A stretch of DNA of 64,000 bases. It comes from Arthrobacter castelli DSM 16402. GTDB lineage: Bacteria; Actinomycetota; Actinomycetes; Actinomycetales; Micrococcaceae. A model generated the notes under the pieces. It ran no database searches and was not told the DNA's origin. It worked only from the letters and a program-made list of their open reading frames with translations. The stretch is from the NCBI RefSeq assembly GCF_000430705.1, contig NZ_AUMN01000003.1, positions 62,001-126,000 on the forward strand, read 5' to 3'. The position numbers were made by a program, and so were the translations under genes. Shown here piece after piece: positions 36,379 to 44,748 of the stretch (its first letter is position 1; each line of letters starts with the position of its first letter).

Positions 36379-37977
36379 CTAGGCGGGCTCGACTGCTCCG
36401 TCCACGCGACGGTTCAGCTTCCAGGGATTGGAATCCTGGATCGGGGACGGCAGGAACTCGTCCGGAATGTTCTGGTAGCTGACGGGCCGCTGGAATCGAT
36501 GGATGGCCAGCGATCCCACCGACGTCGAACGGGGATCAGAGGTGGCGGGGAATGGGCCGCCGTGAACCATGGCGTGACCGACTTCGACACCTGTGGGCCA
36601 GCTGTTGAACAGGATGCGGCCCACTTTCCGCTCCAGCACCGGCAGCAGCACCTGGACATCGCTCCCGTCGTCGTGGGTGCAGTGCACGGTGGCGGTGAGC
36701 TGGCCCTGCAGCTTCGCGGCGACTTCCACCATCTCTGCTGTGCTGCGATAGCGGACGATCAGTCCGGCGGCGCCAAACACCTCGTCCTGCAGGGCCGGTG
36801 CATCGGCGAATTTGGCCGCCGATGTGCTGAATAGTGCCGGGGCCGGGGCATTCTCCGTTCCGCCCGGCTTGCCCGTTGCGACCCGGGAAACGCCCGGCGC
36901 CTGTTCCATGCCCTCGATTCCGGCGGCGCACGCTTCGGAAATTCCGGAGGTGAGCATGGTGGTGCCGGCGGTTTCGGACAATGCCGCAGCAGCCGAGTCC
37001 ACAAACCGGTCTCCATCCGTGCCTTCGGGTACAAAGACGAGTCCGGGATTGGTGCAGAACTGGCCCGACCCCATGGTCATCGATCCGATGAAGCCATCGG
37101 TCAGTTGGCTCTGGTCGCCTTCCAGAATCCCGGGGAGGACGAAAACAGGATTGATGGAGGACATTTCGGCGTAGACCGGAATTGGTTCATCTCGCTCGGA
37201 CGCGGCCTTCATCAGCGCCAGCCCGCCGGTGCGGGACCCGGTGAACCCCACGGCCTTGACCCGCGGGTCAGCCACCAGCGCTTGGCCGATTTTCCGCCCA
37301 GTGCCGAACAAGAGCGAGAACACTCCTGCGGGCAAGCCGGATTCATCGAGCGCCCGGGTAATGGCTTGTCCGACCAATTCGGCCGTGCCTGGATGGGCAT
37401 TATGGGCCTTGACAATGACCGGGCAGCCAGCGGCCAGCGCCGACGCAGTGTCTCCACCCGCCGTCGAAAATGCCAGCGGGAAATTGCTGGCCCCAAAGAC
37501 GGCGACCGGGCCGAGGCCAATGTGCCGTTGCCTGATGTCCAGCCGCGGCGCCGGAGCCCGGTCCGGCTGGGCCGGATCGACCCGGGCCTGCACATGGTCG
37601 CCCTGGCGGACGACCGAGGCGAACAAGCGCAATTGCCCCACGGTGCGGCCGCGCTCGCCTTCAATGCGGGCTGCGGGCAAGCCCGTTTCCGCCACAGCCC
37701 GTTCGGTCAGTTCGCCGCCCAGGGTATCGATGTTATCCGCGACGCGCTCCAGGAAGGCGGCCCGCGCTTCGGGCGACGTGGAGCGGAACGTGTCGAAAGC
37801 CGCCTCCGCGGCCTTGGTCGCCGTCTCCAACTGCCCCATGCTGACCAGACCGAACGACGGGTCAAGTTGCGTGCCTGTGGCAGGGTTGACGGCCATGACG
37901 GTTCCGTCGCCGCCATCCGTGCGGAGGCCGGCAATGATCGATTTCCCCAAGACTGCTGAGGGTGCAGCGACGCTCAT
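36379..37977 (-). CDS. Alpha-ketoglutarate semialdehyde dehydrogenase (2,5-dioxovalerate dehydrogenase)
   Basis: A 532-residue NADP-type aldehyde dehydrogenase of the KGSADH subgroup, oxidising 2,5-dioxopentanoate to 2-oxoglutarate. Marks are VFGASNFPLAFSTAGGDTAS, the nucleotide-binding FTGSRTGG, the EMSSINPVFVLPG general-base region and the catalytic Cys in MGSGQFCTNPGL. Together with the 5-dehydro-4-deoxyglucarate dehydratase at 41671 it completes the lower oxidative aldarate pathway. It lies 18 bases after a LacI gene on the same strand. Confidence 0.93.
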   Translation of the reverse strand: MSVAAPSAVLGKSIIAGLRTDGGDGTVMAVNPATGTQLDPSFGLVSMGQLETATKAAEAAFDTFRSTSPEARAAFLERVADNIDTLGGELTERAVAETGLPAARIEGERGRTVGQLRLFASVVRQGDHVQARVDPAQPDRAPAPRLDIRQRHIGLGPVAVFGASNFPLAFSTAGGDTASALAAGCPVIVKAHNAHPGTAELVGQAITRALDESGLPAGVFSLLFGTGRKIGQALVADPRVKAVGFTGSRTGGLALMKAASERDEPIPVYAEMSSINPVFVLPGILEGDQSQLTDGFIGSMTMGSGQFCTNPGLVFVPEGTDGDRFVDSAAAALSETAGTTMLTSGISEACAAGIEGMEQAPGVSRVATGKPGGTENAPAPALFSTSAAKFADAPALQDEVFGAAGLIVRYRSTAEMVEVAAKLQGQLTATVHCTHDDGSDVQVLLPVLERKVGRILFNSWPTGVEVGHAMVHGGPFPATSDPRSTSVGSLAIHRFQRPVSYQNIPDEFLPSPIQDSNPWKLNRRVDGAVEPA

Positions 37978-37995
37978 TAGTGCTCCTAACTGTTG

Positions 37996-39060
37996 TTATT
38001 CGGGGGAGTTGGTTCCAGTGGCTGCCACGGGCGCATCCGTGGGGCGGTGGGGTGCAGGACCGGTGCTGCCCCGTATCTGCAGCTGCGGTTTGAATATGGC
38101 TTTGGAAGGCTGTCGCCTTTCCGCCGGGACGCCCTGTATGAGGTCACGGAGCCAGAGCCAGGCCTGTTCGCCGACTTCGTGGATCGGCACCGCGGCTGTC
38201 GTCAACGATGGTGTTGTATAGGCAGCAAAGGGAATGTCGTCGAAGCCCGCGACCGATAGCTCGCCCGGCACCTGGGCACCGTGTTCGTGGATGCTGCTGA
38301 GGAGTCCCATGGCGACGAGATCGTTAAAGGCCAGAACAGCCGTAATGTCCAGCCCCAGTACATCGCCGGCCGCCCGGTGGCCGGCGTCAAAACTGGATCC
38401 GCCGGGCACCGTCGTGAGCTGGACATCCGGATGGCGAGAGCAGAATTCTTCCAGCCCGCGAACCCGGTGAGCGTTGGAGGCGCTGCTATCCGGCCCGGCG
38501 AGGAAAGCGATTTTGCGGTGCCCCAGCCCATACAGATGCTCCGCCAGTTCCTGGATACCTTGGCGGTAATCGATTGAAAGGCTGGGGGCGCCGTCGGCGG
38601 TGGTCCGGTTGATCAGCACCATCGGTTGCAGGGAGGGGGCAAGCTCCTCGAGTTCGCCCCGGCCCATCCGTGGCGCGCAGAGTACGACGCCGTCACCGCG
38701 CCGGCGCGCTTCGCCGGCCAGGATCGATTCCTCGCTCGGGGTCTCGGAAGAGTCTGCGATCAGCACGCGGTAGCCATCCCTGGCAGCAGTATTGCTGACG
38801 GACTTCAATAGTGCCTGAAACGAGGGGTTGGCCAGATCTGGAACCAGAATGCCGATGGTTTCGGTCTTGCCCCGTGCGAGGCTGCGGCCTACCGGGCTTG
38901 GGTGATACCTGAGCTCGTCGGCCGCCGACCGGACCCGCGCAGCAATCTTCTGATCAACGGTGAAATTTCCGTTCATCACGCGTGAGACTGTGGCGTGCGA
39001 GACACCCGCTTTGGCAGCGACGTCGGCAATTCCGATCCGCCCGGCCTCTTTCCTGTTCAT
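37996..39060 (-). CDS. LacI-family regulator of the aldarate/uptake genes
   Basis: A 354-residue repressor. The helix-turn-helix is GIADVAAKAGVSHATVSRVM and the sensor domain follows (IGILVPDLANPSFQALL; VLAFNDLVAMGLLSSI; VAGFDDIPFAAYT). Start choice: ATG 39060 has AGGGA eight bases upstream; ATG 39069, three codons earlier, would use AGGAGG further up. It heads a probable operon with the semialdehyde dehydrogenase and GPH symporter and is divergent from the Gfo/Idh gene, with an operator in between, suggesting control in both directions. Confidence 0.88.
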   Translation of the reverse strand: MNRKEAGRIGIADVAAKAGVSHATVSRVMNGNFTVDQKIAARVRSAADELRYHPSPVGRSLARGKTETIGILVPDLANPSFQALLKSVSNTAARDGYRVLIADSSETPSEESILAGEARRRGDGVVLCAPRMGRGELEELAPSLQPMVLINRTTADGAPSLSIDYRQGIQELAEHLYGLGHRKIAFLAGPDSSASNAHRVRGLEEFCSRHPDVQLTTVPGGSSFDAGHRAAGDVLGLDITAVLAFNDLVAMGLLSSIHEHGAQVPGELSVAGFDDIPFAAYTTPSLTTAAVPIHEVGEQAWLWLRDLIQGVPAERRQPSKAIFKPQLQIRGSTGPAPHRPTDAPVAATGTNSPE

Positions 39061-39185
39061 GGACTCCATTCCCTGCGCAGTCCTCCTGTCTTCTTCGCCG
39101 CCTGGTGGAAGCGGTTGAAGGTGCGTGGTCCCGCTGCGCGTTGACGGGACCGACTGGGTCTTGATACAAATCATACAACGATTTG

Positions 39186-39199
39186 GGAAAGCGTTTTCT
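39186..39199. promoter_or_regulatory. LacI-type operator between LacI gene and Gfo/Idh gene
   Basis: GGAAAGCGTTTTCT matches the GGAAAGCGCTTTCC group with two differences. It lies in the 207-base gap between divergent genes. An AT-rich stretch with TTGATACAAATCATACAA just before it could hold promoter elements. Confidence 0.6.
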
Positions 39200-39267
39200 C
39201 ACTGTAGTTTAGTCCATTTGAACCGGCTCGCTGTTCATGTTTCGACTTGAGGGGTTATCCCACCACC

Positions 39268-40692
39268 ATGGAAATTGCTGATCACGTCACTACTGATCCC
39301 ACCCAGGCTCAGCCCTCGTCCGCATTTGATACAGGTCGGCGGCGGATTGCCCTAATTGGCGCCGGTTCCCGTTCCGAGATGTATATTCGCGCTATTCTCG
39401 GCGACCATGCCGATAGCGCCACACTCGTTGGTATCGGGGATGTGAATCCCGGGCGTACGCAGTACTACCGGGATCTTGCGAGCGGGTTGGCCGCGGGGGC
39501 CACCCCGGAACCAAAGGCATTCGAACCGGCCGAACTTACCGCATTCGTCACCACAAACAACGTGCACCGGGTCATCATTACAACTCCGGACTACACGCAC
39601 GCCGGCTACATTGTCGAGGCGTTGCGGGCCGGTGCCGACGTCGTAGTTGAAAAGCCCTTGACCATAGATGCAGCAGGATGCCGCCGGATTAACCAGGCGG
39701 TGGCCGAAACCGGCCGGAACGTAGTGGTGACCTTCAATTACCGGTATTCGCCCCGGAACAGCGCGCTCAAGGAAGTGATTCAGGACGGCGCGATAGGCGC
39801 GGTCACGTCCATCGACTTCAGCTGGGTGCTCGACACTGTCCATGGGGCGGACTATTTTCGCCGATGGCATCGGGAGAAGAAGAATTCCGGCGGCCTGCTG
39901 GTCCACAAGGCGTCACACCATTTCGACTTGGTCAATTGGTGGATCGGCGATGTGCCCGAGAGGGTATTCGCCTCCGGCGGGCTGCGGTTCTACGGGGAAG
40001 CCAACGCAGCCTCCAGGGGCTTGGGTCCGCGCCCTGATCGTGGAACCTCCGATGCCAGTGTGAAGGATCCATTCGCCTTGGATCTTCGCGACGATGAAAA
40101 GCTGCGAGCGCTGTATTACGACAATGAGCACTTCGACGGCTACCGGCGCGATCAGGACGTATTCGGTTCCGGGATCACCATTGAAGACAATCTGGCCCTC
40201 GTTGTCGAATACCACGGTGGCGCCACCTTGAGTTACTCGCTGAATGCACACAGCCCGTGGGAAGGGTACCGGGTGACCGTCAACGGCACGGAAGGAAGGG
40301 CCGAACTGGAGGTGGTCGAGCGTGCGGCGGTCCATACCAGCAACGACAAGAAGCCGGTGGTTGACCCCAGCGCCACTCCAACCGATGAAGAGGACGCGGT
40401 CCGGCGCAACGGCGAGCATCTGGTGGTCCAGCGCCACTGGGAGCCGGCATACGAGGTTCCTATTGTCAACGGTGCAGGCAGCCATGGCGGCGGAGATGCG
40501 CTGTTGCTATCGGACCTCTTCCACGGTCCGGGTGACGATCCGCTCGGGCGACCGTCCGGATATCTGGACGGCATCCGTTCGGTCGCTGTGGGCATCGCCG
40601 GAAATGAGTCCCTGCAGAGTTCGCTTCCGGTCCGCATCAGGGATTTGGACCTGGGGGTCGATCTTCAACCGGAGGAAGAAAGCAATGACTAG
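39268..40692 (+). CDS. Gfo/Idh/MocA-family oxidoreductase
   Basis: A 474-residue NAD(P)-dependent sugar oxidoreductase. The N-terminal Rossmann domain has ALIGAGSRSEMYIRAIL. The cofactor-binding EKP motif is in DVVVEKPLTIDAAG. The C-terminal substrate domain carries HKASHHFDLVNWWIGD, where the catalytic His/Asp-type residues reside. It is longer than the usual 330-390 residues because of an extended C-terminal part that includes an insertion around residues 255-300. First gene of a four-gene aldarate operon; the substrate is unknown. ATG 39268 lacks close ribosome-binding-site spacing (GAGGGG lies 12 bases upstream). Confidence 0.9.
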   Translation: MEIADHVTTDPTQAQPSSAFDTGRRRIALIGAGSRSEMYIRAILGDHADSATLVGIGDVNPGRTQYYRDLASGLAAGATPEPKAFEPAELTAFVTTNNVHRVIITTPDYTHAGYIVEALRAGADVVVEKPLTIDAAGCRRINQAVAETGRNVVVTFNYRYSPRNSALKEVIQDGAIGAVTSIDFSWVLDTVHGADYFRRWHREKKNSGGLLVHKASHHFDLVNWWIGDVPERVFASGGLRFYGEANAASRGLGPRPDRGTSDASVKDPFALDLRDDEKLRALYYDNEHFDGYRRDQDVFGSGITIEDNLALVVEYHGGATLSYSLNAHSPWEGYRVTVNGTEGRAELEVVERAAVHTSNDKKPVVDPSATPTDEEDAVRRNGEHLVVQRHWEPAYEVPIVNGAGSHGGGDALLLSDLFHGPGDDPLGRPSGYLDGIRSVAVGIAGNESLQSSLPVRIRDLDLGVDLQPEEESND

Positions 40693-41674
40693 AGTACTTG
40701 TGACTGGCGGCTCCGGGCGGCTGGGCCGCAGTGTTGTGGCCAGCCTCGCGGAAACTGGCTACGACGTCGTCTCCTTGGACCGCGAATCGGTGCCGGCCGG
40801 TGAACTGCGTGGCGACATCGTCCAGGAGGTCATCGATCTGCTGGCACCCGGCGAGGCCGAGCGGGTAATGTCCAAACACGTCCCCGACGCTGTCATCCAC
40901 TTGGCGGCCATCGCTGTGCCGTTCAGCGCGCCTGAAGACGTCATATTGTCCACCAATACCCGGCTCGCCTACGCAGTGATGAGCGCAGCTTCCGGTGCCG
41001 GTGTCTCCCGTGTCATTACGGCCAGCAGCCCTACCGTGATGGGTTATGGCAACCCTCAAGGGTGGCTGCCGGGCCGTTTCCCCATCGACGAAGGATGCGC
41101 ACGGCGTCCGTGGAACGCCTATGGGCTGTCAAAAATGGTCGCGGAAGAGACTATGCACATGCTCGCTGCGGCCAACGGGAACCATGTCCAGTACGCCGCA
41201 TTCCGCCCCTGTTTCGTGGTTTCGCCGGAAGAGTGGAGGGGAGCGCCGACCCAGCAAGGGCATACGGTGCGCGAGCGGCTGGACGATCCACGATTGTCAG
41301 CCCCGGCCCTGTTCAACTACGTGGATGCCCGGGACGCGGCGGAATTCCTGATCCTGCTGCTGGAGAAGATGGACAGCATTCCCAATGCGCAGACATTCTT
41401 CGTCGGAGCAGCTGATGCGCTGGCGCGGGAACCGTTGGCGGAATTGATCCCGCAGTTTGTGCCAGGTTCGGCCCGGCTTGCAGCGCCGTTGACCGGGGAC
41501 AGCCCGGCTTTCTCAATCGATAAGGCCAGGCAGATGCTCGGATGGCATCCGAAGCGAAGCTGGCGCACCGAACTCAGTCCAGAATCCGACGATGGCGTCG
41601 CCGCTGCCGGCAGTGTTGCCCAAACGTCCGGCGGGTTCGCTCCTGCCGGGTCCAATCAGGAGGAAGCCCAATGA
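40685..41674 (+). CDS. NAD-dependent epimerase/dehydratase-family oxidoreductase (extended SDR)
   Basis: A 329-residue extended short-chain dehydrogenase. The NAD loop is RVLVTGGSGRLGRSVV and the catalytic YxxxK is YGLSKMV. The IHLAAIAVPF segment is typical. Its place between aldarate-pathway enzymes makes a uronate-dehydrogenase-like role (uronate to aldaro-lactone) attractive, but key Udh-specific residues cannot be checked here and an epimerase is equally possible. It overlaps the Gfo/Idh gene by eight bases and the dehydratase by four. GGAGGAAGAAAG precedes the start. The last 40 or so residues are an Ala/Gly/Ser-rich tail. Confidence 0.85.
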   Translation: MTRVLVTGGSGRLGRSVVASLAETGYDVVSLDRESVPAGELRGDIVQEVIDLLAPGEAERVMSKHVPDAVIHLAAIAVPFSAPEDVILSTNTRLAYAVMSAASGAGVSRVITASSPTVMGYGNPQGWLPGRFPIDEGCARRPWNAYGLSKMVAEETMHMLAAANGNHVQYAAFRPCFVVSPEEWRGAPTQQGHTVRERLDDPRLSAPALFNYVDARDAAEFLILLLEKMDSIPNAQTFFVGAADALAREPLAELIPQFVPGSARLAAPLTGDSPAFSIDKARQMLGWHPKRSWRTELSPESDDGVAAAGSVAQTSGGFAPAGSNQEEAQ

Positions 41675-42579
41675 AGTTTGATGGATTACTATTCTTTCCG
41701 GTGACGCCGTTCACCAGTGCTGATGAAGTGGACGTCGGTCTATTGAAAGAGCACATCACCTCGAGGCTCCCCTATAATCCCGGCGGGGTTTTCGCCGCAT
41801 GCGGCACGGGAGAATTCCACGCATTGGGTGCCGATGAGCTGCACACGGTGGTCTCGTCCGCGGTGGAAGCTGCGTCGGGAGCCGCCCCGGTGATCGCCGG
41901 AGCCGGCGGACCGTTGGGGCATGCTCGGGCGGCGGCCCGTTCGGCCGAGGCAGCGGGAGCAGATGCGCTGCTGGTACTGCCGCCTTATCTGGTTAACGCG
42001 CCGCTGGAGGGGACGATTGCCTACGTGGAGGCCATCGCCGCTGCCAGCAGCCTGCCGGTTATTGTGTACCACCGCGCCAACGCACGGTTCACGGCGCCGG
42101 CCATGGAGAGGTTGGCCGCGAATCCGAAGGTGATTGGCTTCAAAGACGGCGTTGGCGACGTCGGCACTGCTCAGGAAATAGTGTCCGCCGTGCGGAACAC
42201 CGGAAGGGACGACTTCCAGTTCTTCAACGGATTGCTGACCGCCGAGCTGACCCAGGGGGCCTACCGGGGTATTGGCATGCCCTTGTACTCTTCGGCTGCA
42301 TTCGCCATGGCGCCGGCGATTGCCACCGCCTACTATGACGCATACATCGCCTCAGATGAACGACGGCGGCAAGCGCTGCTCGACAGCTTCTACATCCCGT
42401 TGGTGCGGCTGAGGGACCAGACCCCGGGCTTCGGGGTCTCCTTGGTGAAGGCCGGTCTTCGGTTGTCGGGATTGCCGGTGGGCCCGGTGCGCCCGCCGCT
42501 GACGGACCCAACCGAGGAGCAATTGGCACAGCTGAAGAATATTCTCGCTGGCGGCGAAGAGTTGGTTTCGGGTAAATGA
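41671..42579 (+). CDS. 5-dehydro-4-deoxyglucarate dehydratase
   Basis: A 302-residue DapA/NAL-superfamily TIM barrel converting 5-dehydro-4-deoxy-D-glucarate to 2,5-dioxopentanoate with loss of CO2 and water. The Schiff-base lysine is Lys158 in IGFKDGVGD. Tyr133 (VIVYHRANARF) supplies the catalytic hydroxyl. FFPVTPFTSADEVD and AACGTGEFHAL are subgroup marks. AGGAGG precedes the ATG. The product feeds the semialdehyde dehydrogenase at 36379. Confidence 0.93.
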   Translation: MKFDGLLFFPVTPFTSADEVDVGLLKEHITSRLPYNPGGVFAACGTGEFHALGADELHTVVSSAVEAASGAAPVIAGAGGPLGHARAAARSAEAAGADALLVLPPYLVNAPLEGTIAYVEAIAAASSLPVIVYHRANARFTAPAMERLAANPKVIGFKDGVGDVGTAQEIVSAVRNTGRDDFQFFNGLLTAELTQGAYRGIGMPLYSSAAFAMAPAIATAYYDAYIASDERRRQALLDSFYIPLVRLRDQTPGFGVSLVKAGLRLSGLPVGPVRPPLTDPTEEQLAQLKNILAGGEELVSGK

Positions 42580-43649
42580 CAGCTTCCGTGACCGGGCTCC
42601 AGACCCGCCTCCTCACGGTGCCGCTGCGGCGGCCGTGGGGAGCGGGAGTGCCGGAAAACCACATTATTGCCACCACGGTTTACACCGACGACGGCGGCGA
42701 GGGGTACGGATTCGCGTGGACTCCCACTATTGGAGCCCAGGCGGTCCAGGCCCTGCTGGACCATGACATCAGCCAGTTCGCGGTGGGACGTTCCGCGGAG
42801 CCGGAAGTGCTGTGGGACCAGCTCTGGGCCCACCTGCATGAAGCGGGCGGCGCCGGGGTGACAACAATTGCAATGGCCGGACTGGATCTGGCGCTGTGGG
42901 ACGCCAAAGCCCGCAGGGCCGGCCAATCCGTGGCGAAGCTGCTCGGATCACGGCAGGACTCGGTGGAGGTTTACGGTTCGGGGGTGAATCTGCACTATTC
43001 GCTGGCCGAGCTCGTGGCACAGGCTGAACGCTGGGTTTCAGCCGGAAAACGTGCGGTGAAGATCAAGGTCGGCAAGCCCGACATAGCAGAAGACGTGGAG
43101 CGTGTGGCGGCCGTGCGCGAGGTGATCGGCCCGGGCCGCAAGCTCATGATCGATGCCAACCAACGGTGGGACCTGCCCACCACGCGGCGGGCGCTGGATC
43201 TCCTTGCCCCATACGGGCTCGAATGGCTCGAAGAGCCGATCCGCGCGGACGACCTGTGGGCCTACAGTCAGTTAGGCCGGCACTTACCCGTGCCGATTGC
43301 GCTGGGGGAGAACGTCCATACCACCTACCGGTTCCGCGACTTCATCGCTGCGGAGGCGGTTGATATTATCCAGCCGAACATCGTCCGGGTCGGTGGGATT
43401 ACGCCATTCCGCCGCATCGCCGAGCTGGCGCGGATGCATAGCATCCGGGTTGCCCCGCACCTGTTGCCGGAACTGTCCGGCCAACTGGCCTTAACGCTGG
43501 CTGATCCCGCCTGGGTGGAGGACCTCGAGGACGCCTCATTCGGTCAGCTCGGGGTGCTCACCGACGAATCACCGGTGACGATCGAAGGCAGTCACCTGCG
43601 GTCCACTGGTGCGCCCGGATTGGGCTTCATCTTCAAAGCTGCAGCGTGA
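42576..43649 (+). CDS. Mandelate racemase/muconate lactonizing enzyme-family dehydratase
   Basis: A 357-residue enolase-superfamily enzyme, presumably dehydrating an aldarate or other sugar acid to feed the neighbouring dehydratase. Lys162 and Lys164 form the KxK motif (VKIKVG). The metal ligands are Asp193 (MIDANQRWD), Glu219/220 (EWLEEP) and Glu245 (LGENVH). His295 (VAPHLLPEL) is the expected general acid/base. The Asp partner of that His, normally in a QPD motif, appears as Asn268 (IIQPNIVRVGG). It overlaps the preceding gene by four bases and runs 17 bases into the convergent M24 gene. Confidence 0.9.
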   Translation: MTASVTGLQTRLLTVPLRRPWGAGVPENHIIATTVYTDDGGEGYGFAWTPTIGAQAVQALLDHDISQFAVGRSAEPEVLWDQLWAHLHEAGGAGVTTIAMAGLDLALWDAKARRAGQSVAKLLGSRQDSVEVYGSGVNLHYSLAELVAQAERWVSAGKRAVKIKVGKPDIAEDVERVAAVREVIGPGRKLMIDANQRWDLPTTRRALDLLAPYGLEWLEEPIRADDLWAYSQLGRHLPVPIALGENVHTTYRFRDFIAAEAVDIIQPNIVRVGGITPFRRIAELARMHSIRVAPHLLPELSGQLALTLADPAWVEDLEDASFGQLGVLTDESPVTIEGSHLRSTGAPGLGFIFKAAA

Positions 43650-44748
43650 TTGGCCGGGACAGCCCGCCGACGTCGGCCACCGGCCAGCGCCCATCAACGC
43701 TGAGAACACGGATGCCCGTCTCGGTCAGCATCACTGTATCCTCGATTTTGACGCCCGGACCCGACGGATTCCACGTGAAAGCACCGTTAAGGAAAACCTC
43801 CTCGTCGGTCATCTCAGTGGCACGTGGATCGCGTCCGGCGTAGCCGGCCGGACCCCCTTGGTGATGCAGTCGCCACTCATCCGGCCCGAATCCGTGCCGC
43901 TCGTACGCCGCGGCGGCCTGGCGGAGAATGTCATTCAGCCGGGCGCCAGGTACCGTGGCGGCAAAGATATCCGCCTCGACTGCTGCGATGCGGGTCTCGG
44001 CATCAAGCTCACGCGGCGATCCGTCGTCGAAACGGACCCAACGGCTCATGTTCGCCACCATGCCGTGACGCCGCGCGCAGACAACCGCCATAGCACGTCG
44101 CCCCAGCGGAGCGGAGGTCGGAAGTGGATGGCGGTATTGGGCGCGGGAAGCGCCATTGCACAACAAGACCATCGGCTCCGCACCGGCGTCCACTATTCGT
44201 CCGGCCAGCCGCCCAGCCACTTCAAATTCGGTCGTCTCCGGGGCCACGCCGGTCAATACGTCAGTCAGGGCTGCGGCGGCATCCGCGTTGAGGCGGGCAT
44301 AGCGTTCAGCTTCCCCGGCGAGCAGCGGCTGCCGGGCATCGCGCAACTGCCGGGCGACGTCTCTTTCCTCCAGCGGACTCGTGCCGGAGCCCATCCGGGC
44401 GGCAGCGTCCCGGGGACTGCCAAACCATGGCACCTCGTGAACTGCGACGTCGTCCGGGACTTCCTCATGGCGTAACCGCTCTGCTTCATTGGAGAAAGTG
44501 ATGAGATGGTCCCCTTCGCGGTCCACCAACATAGCGGCAACCGGATCGGCGGCCCAACCGACATGGATCCGGCTGCCCTCCAAATACCAGGACAACGCGG
44601 TTTGGGACGTCAGCAGCAGGGAATCCCGCCCGCTGACGTCGAGGATATCCAGCACCCGCCTGCGCTTGATGTCCCTGTCGGTACTGGCGGGCCCGGCAGT
44701 GGTCGACTGAACGTCCATTTTGCCGATGGCGTCGGCCGCGTTGTTCAT
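43633..44748 (-). CDS. M24 (creatinase/prolidase)-fold protein, metal site degenerate
   Basis: A 371-residue protein with the pita-bread fold of aminopeptidase P/creatinase: N-terminal domain (LLLTSQTALSWYLEGSRIHV), then the C-terminal catalytic-type domain (LLAGEAERYARLNADAAAAL; LHHQGGPAGYAGRDP; KIEDTVMLTETG). Of the five usual metal ligands, the two Asp positions read ARRHGMVANMSRWVRF with no Asp pair, and the first Glu position reads FTWNPSGPG. A peptidase role is therefore doubtful; a creatinase-like, metal-free activity is possible. It overlaps the DUF6807 half-gene by four bases, so the two are co-transcribed. Confidence 0.8.
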   Translation of the reverse strand: MNNAADAIGKMDVQSTTAGPASTDRDIKRRRVLDILDVSGRDSLLLTSQTALSWYLEGSRIHVGWAADPVAAMLVDREGDHLITFSNEAERLRHEEVPDDVAVHEVPWFGSPRDAAARMGSGTSPLEERDVARQLRDARQPLLAGEAERYARLNADAAAALTDVLTGVAPETTEFEVAGRLAGRIVDAGAEPMVLLCNGASRAQYRHPLPTSAPLGRRAMAVVCARRHGMVANMSRWVRFDDGSPRELDAETRIAAVEADIFAATVPGARLNDILRQAAAAYERHGFGPDEWRLHHQGGPAGYAGRDPRATEMTDEEVFLNGAFTWNPSGPGVKIEDTVMLTETGIRVLSVDGRWPVADVGGLSRPITLQL

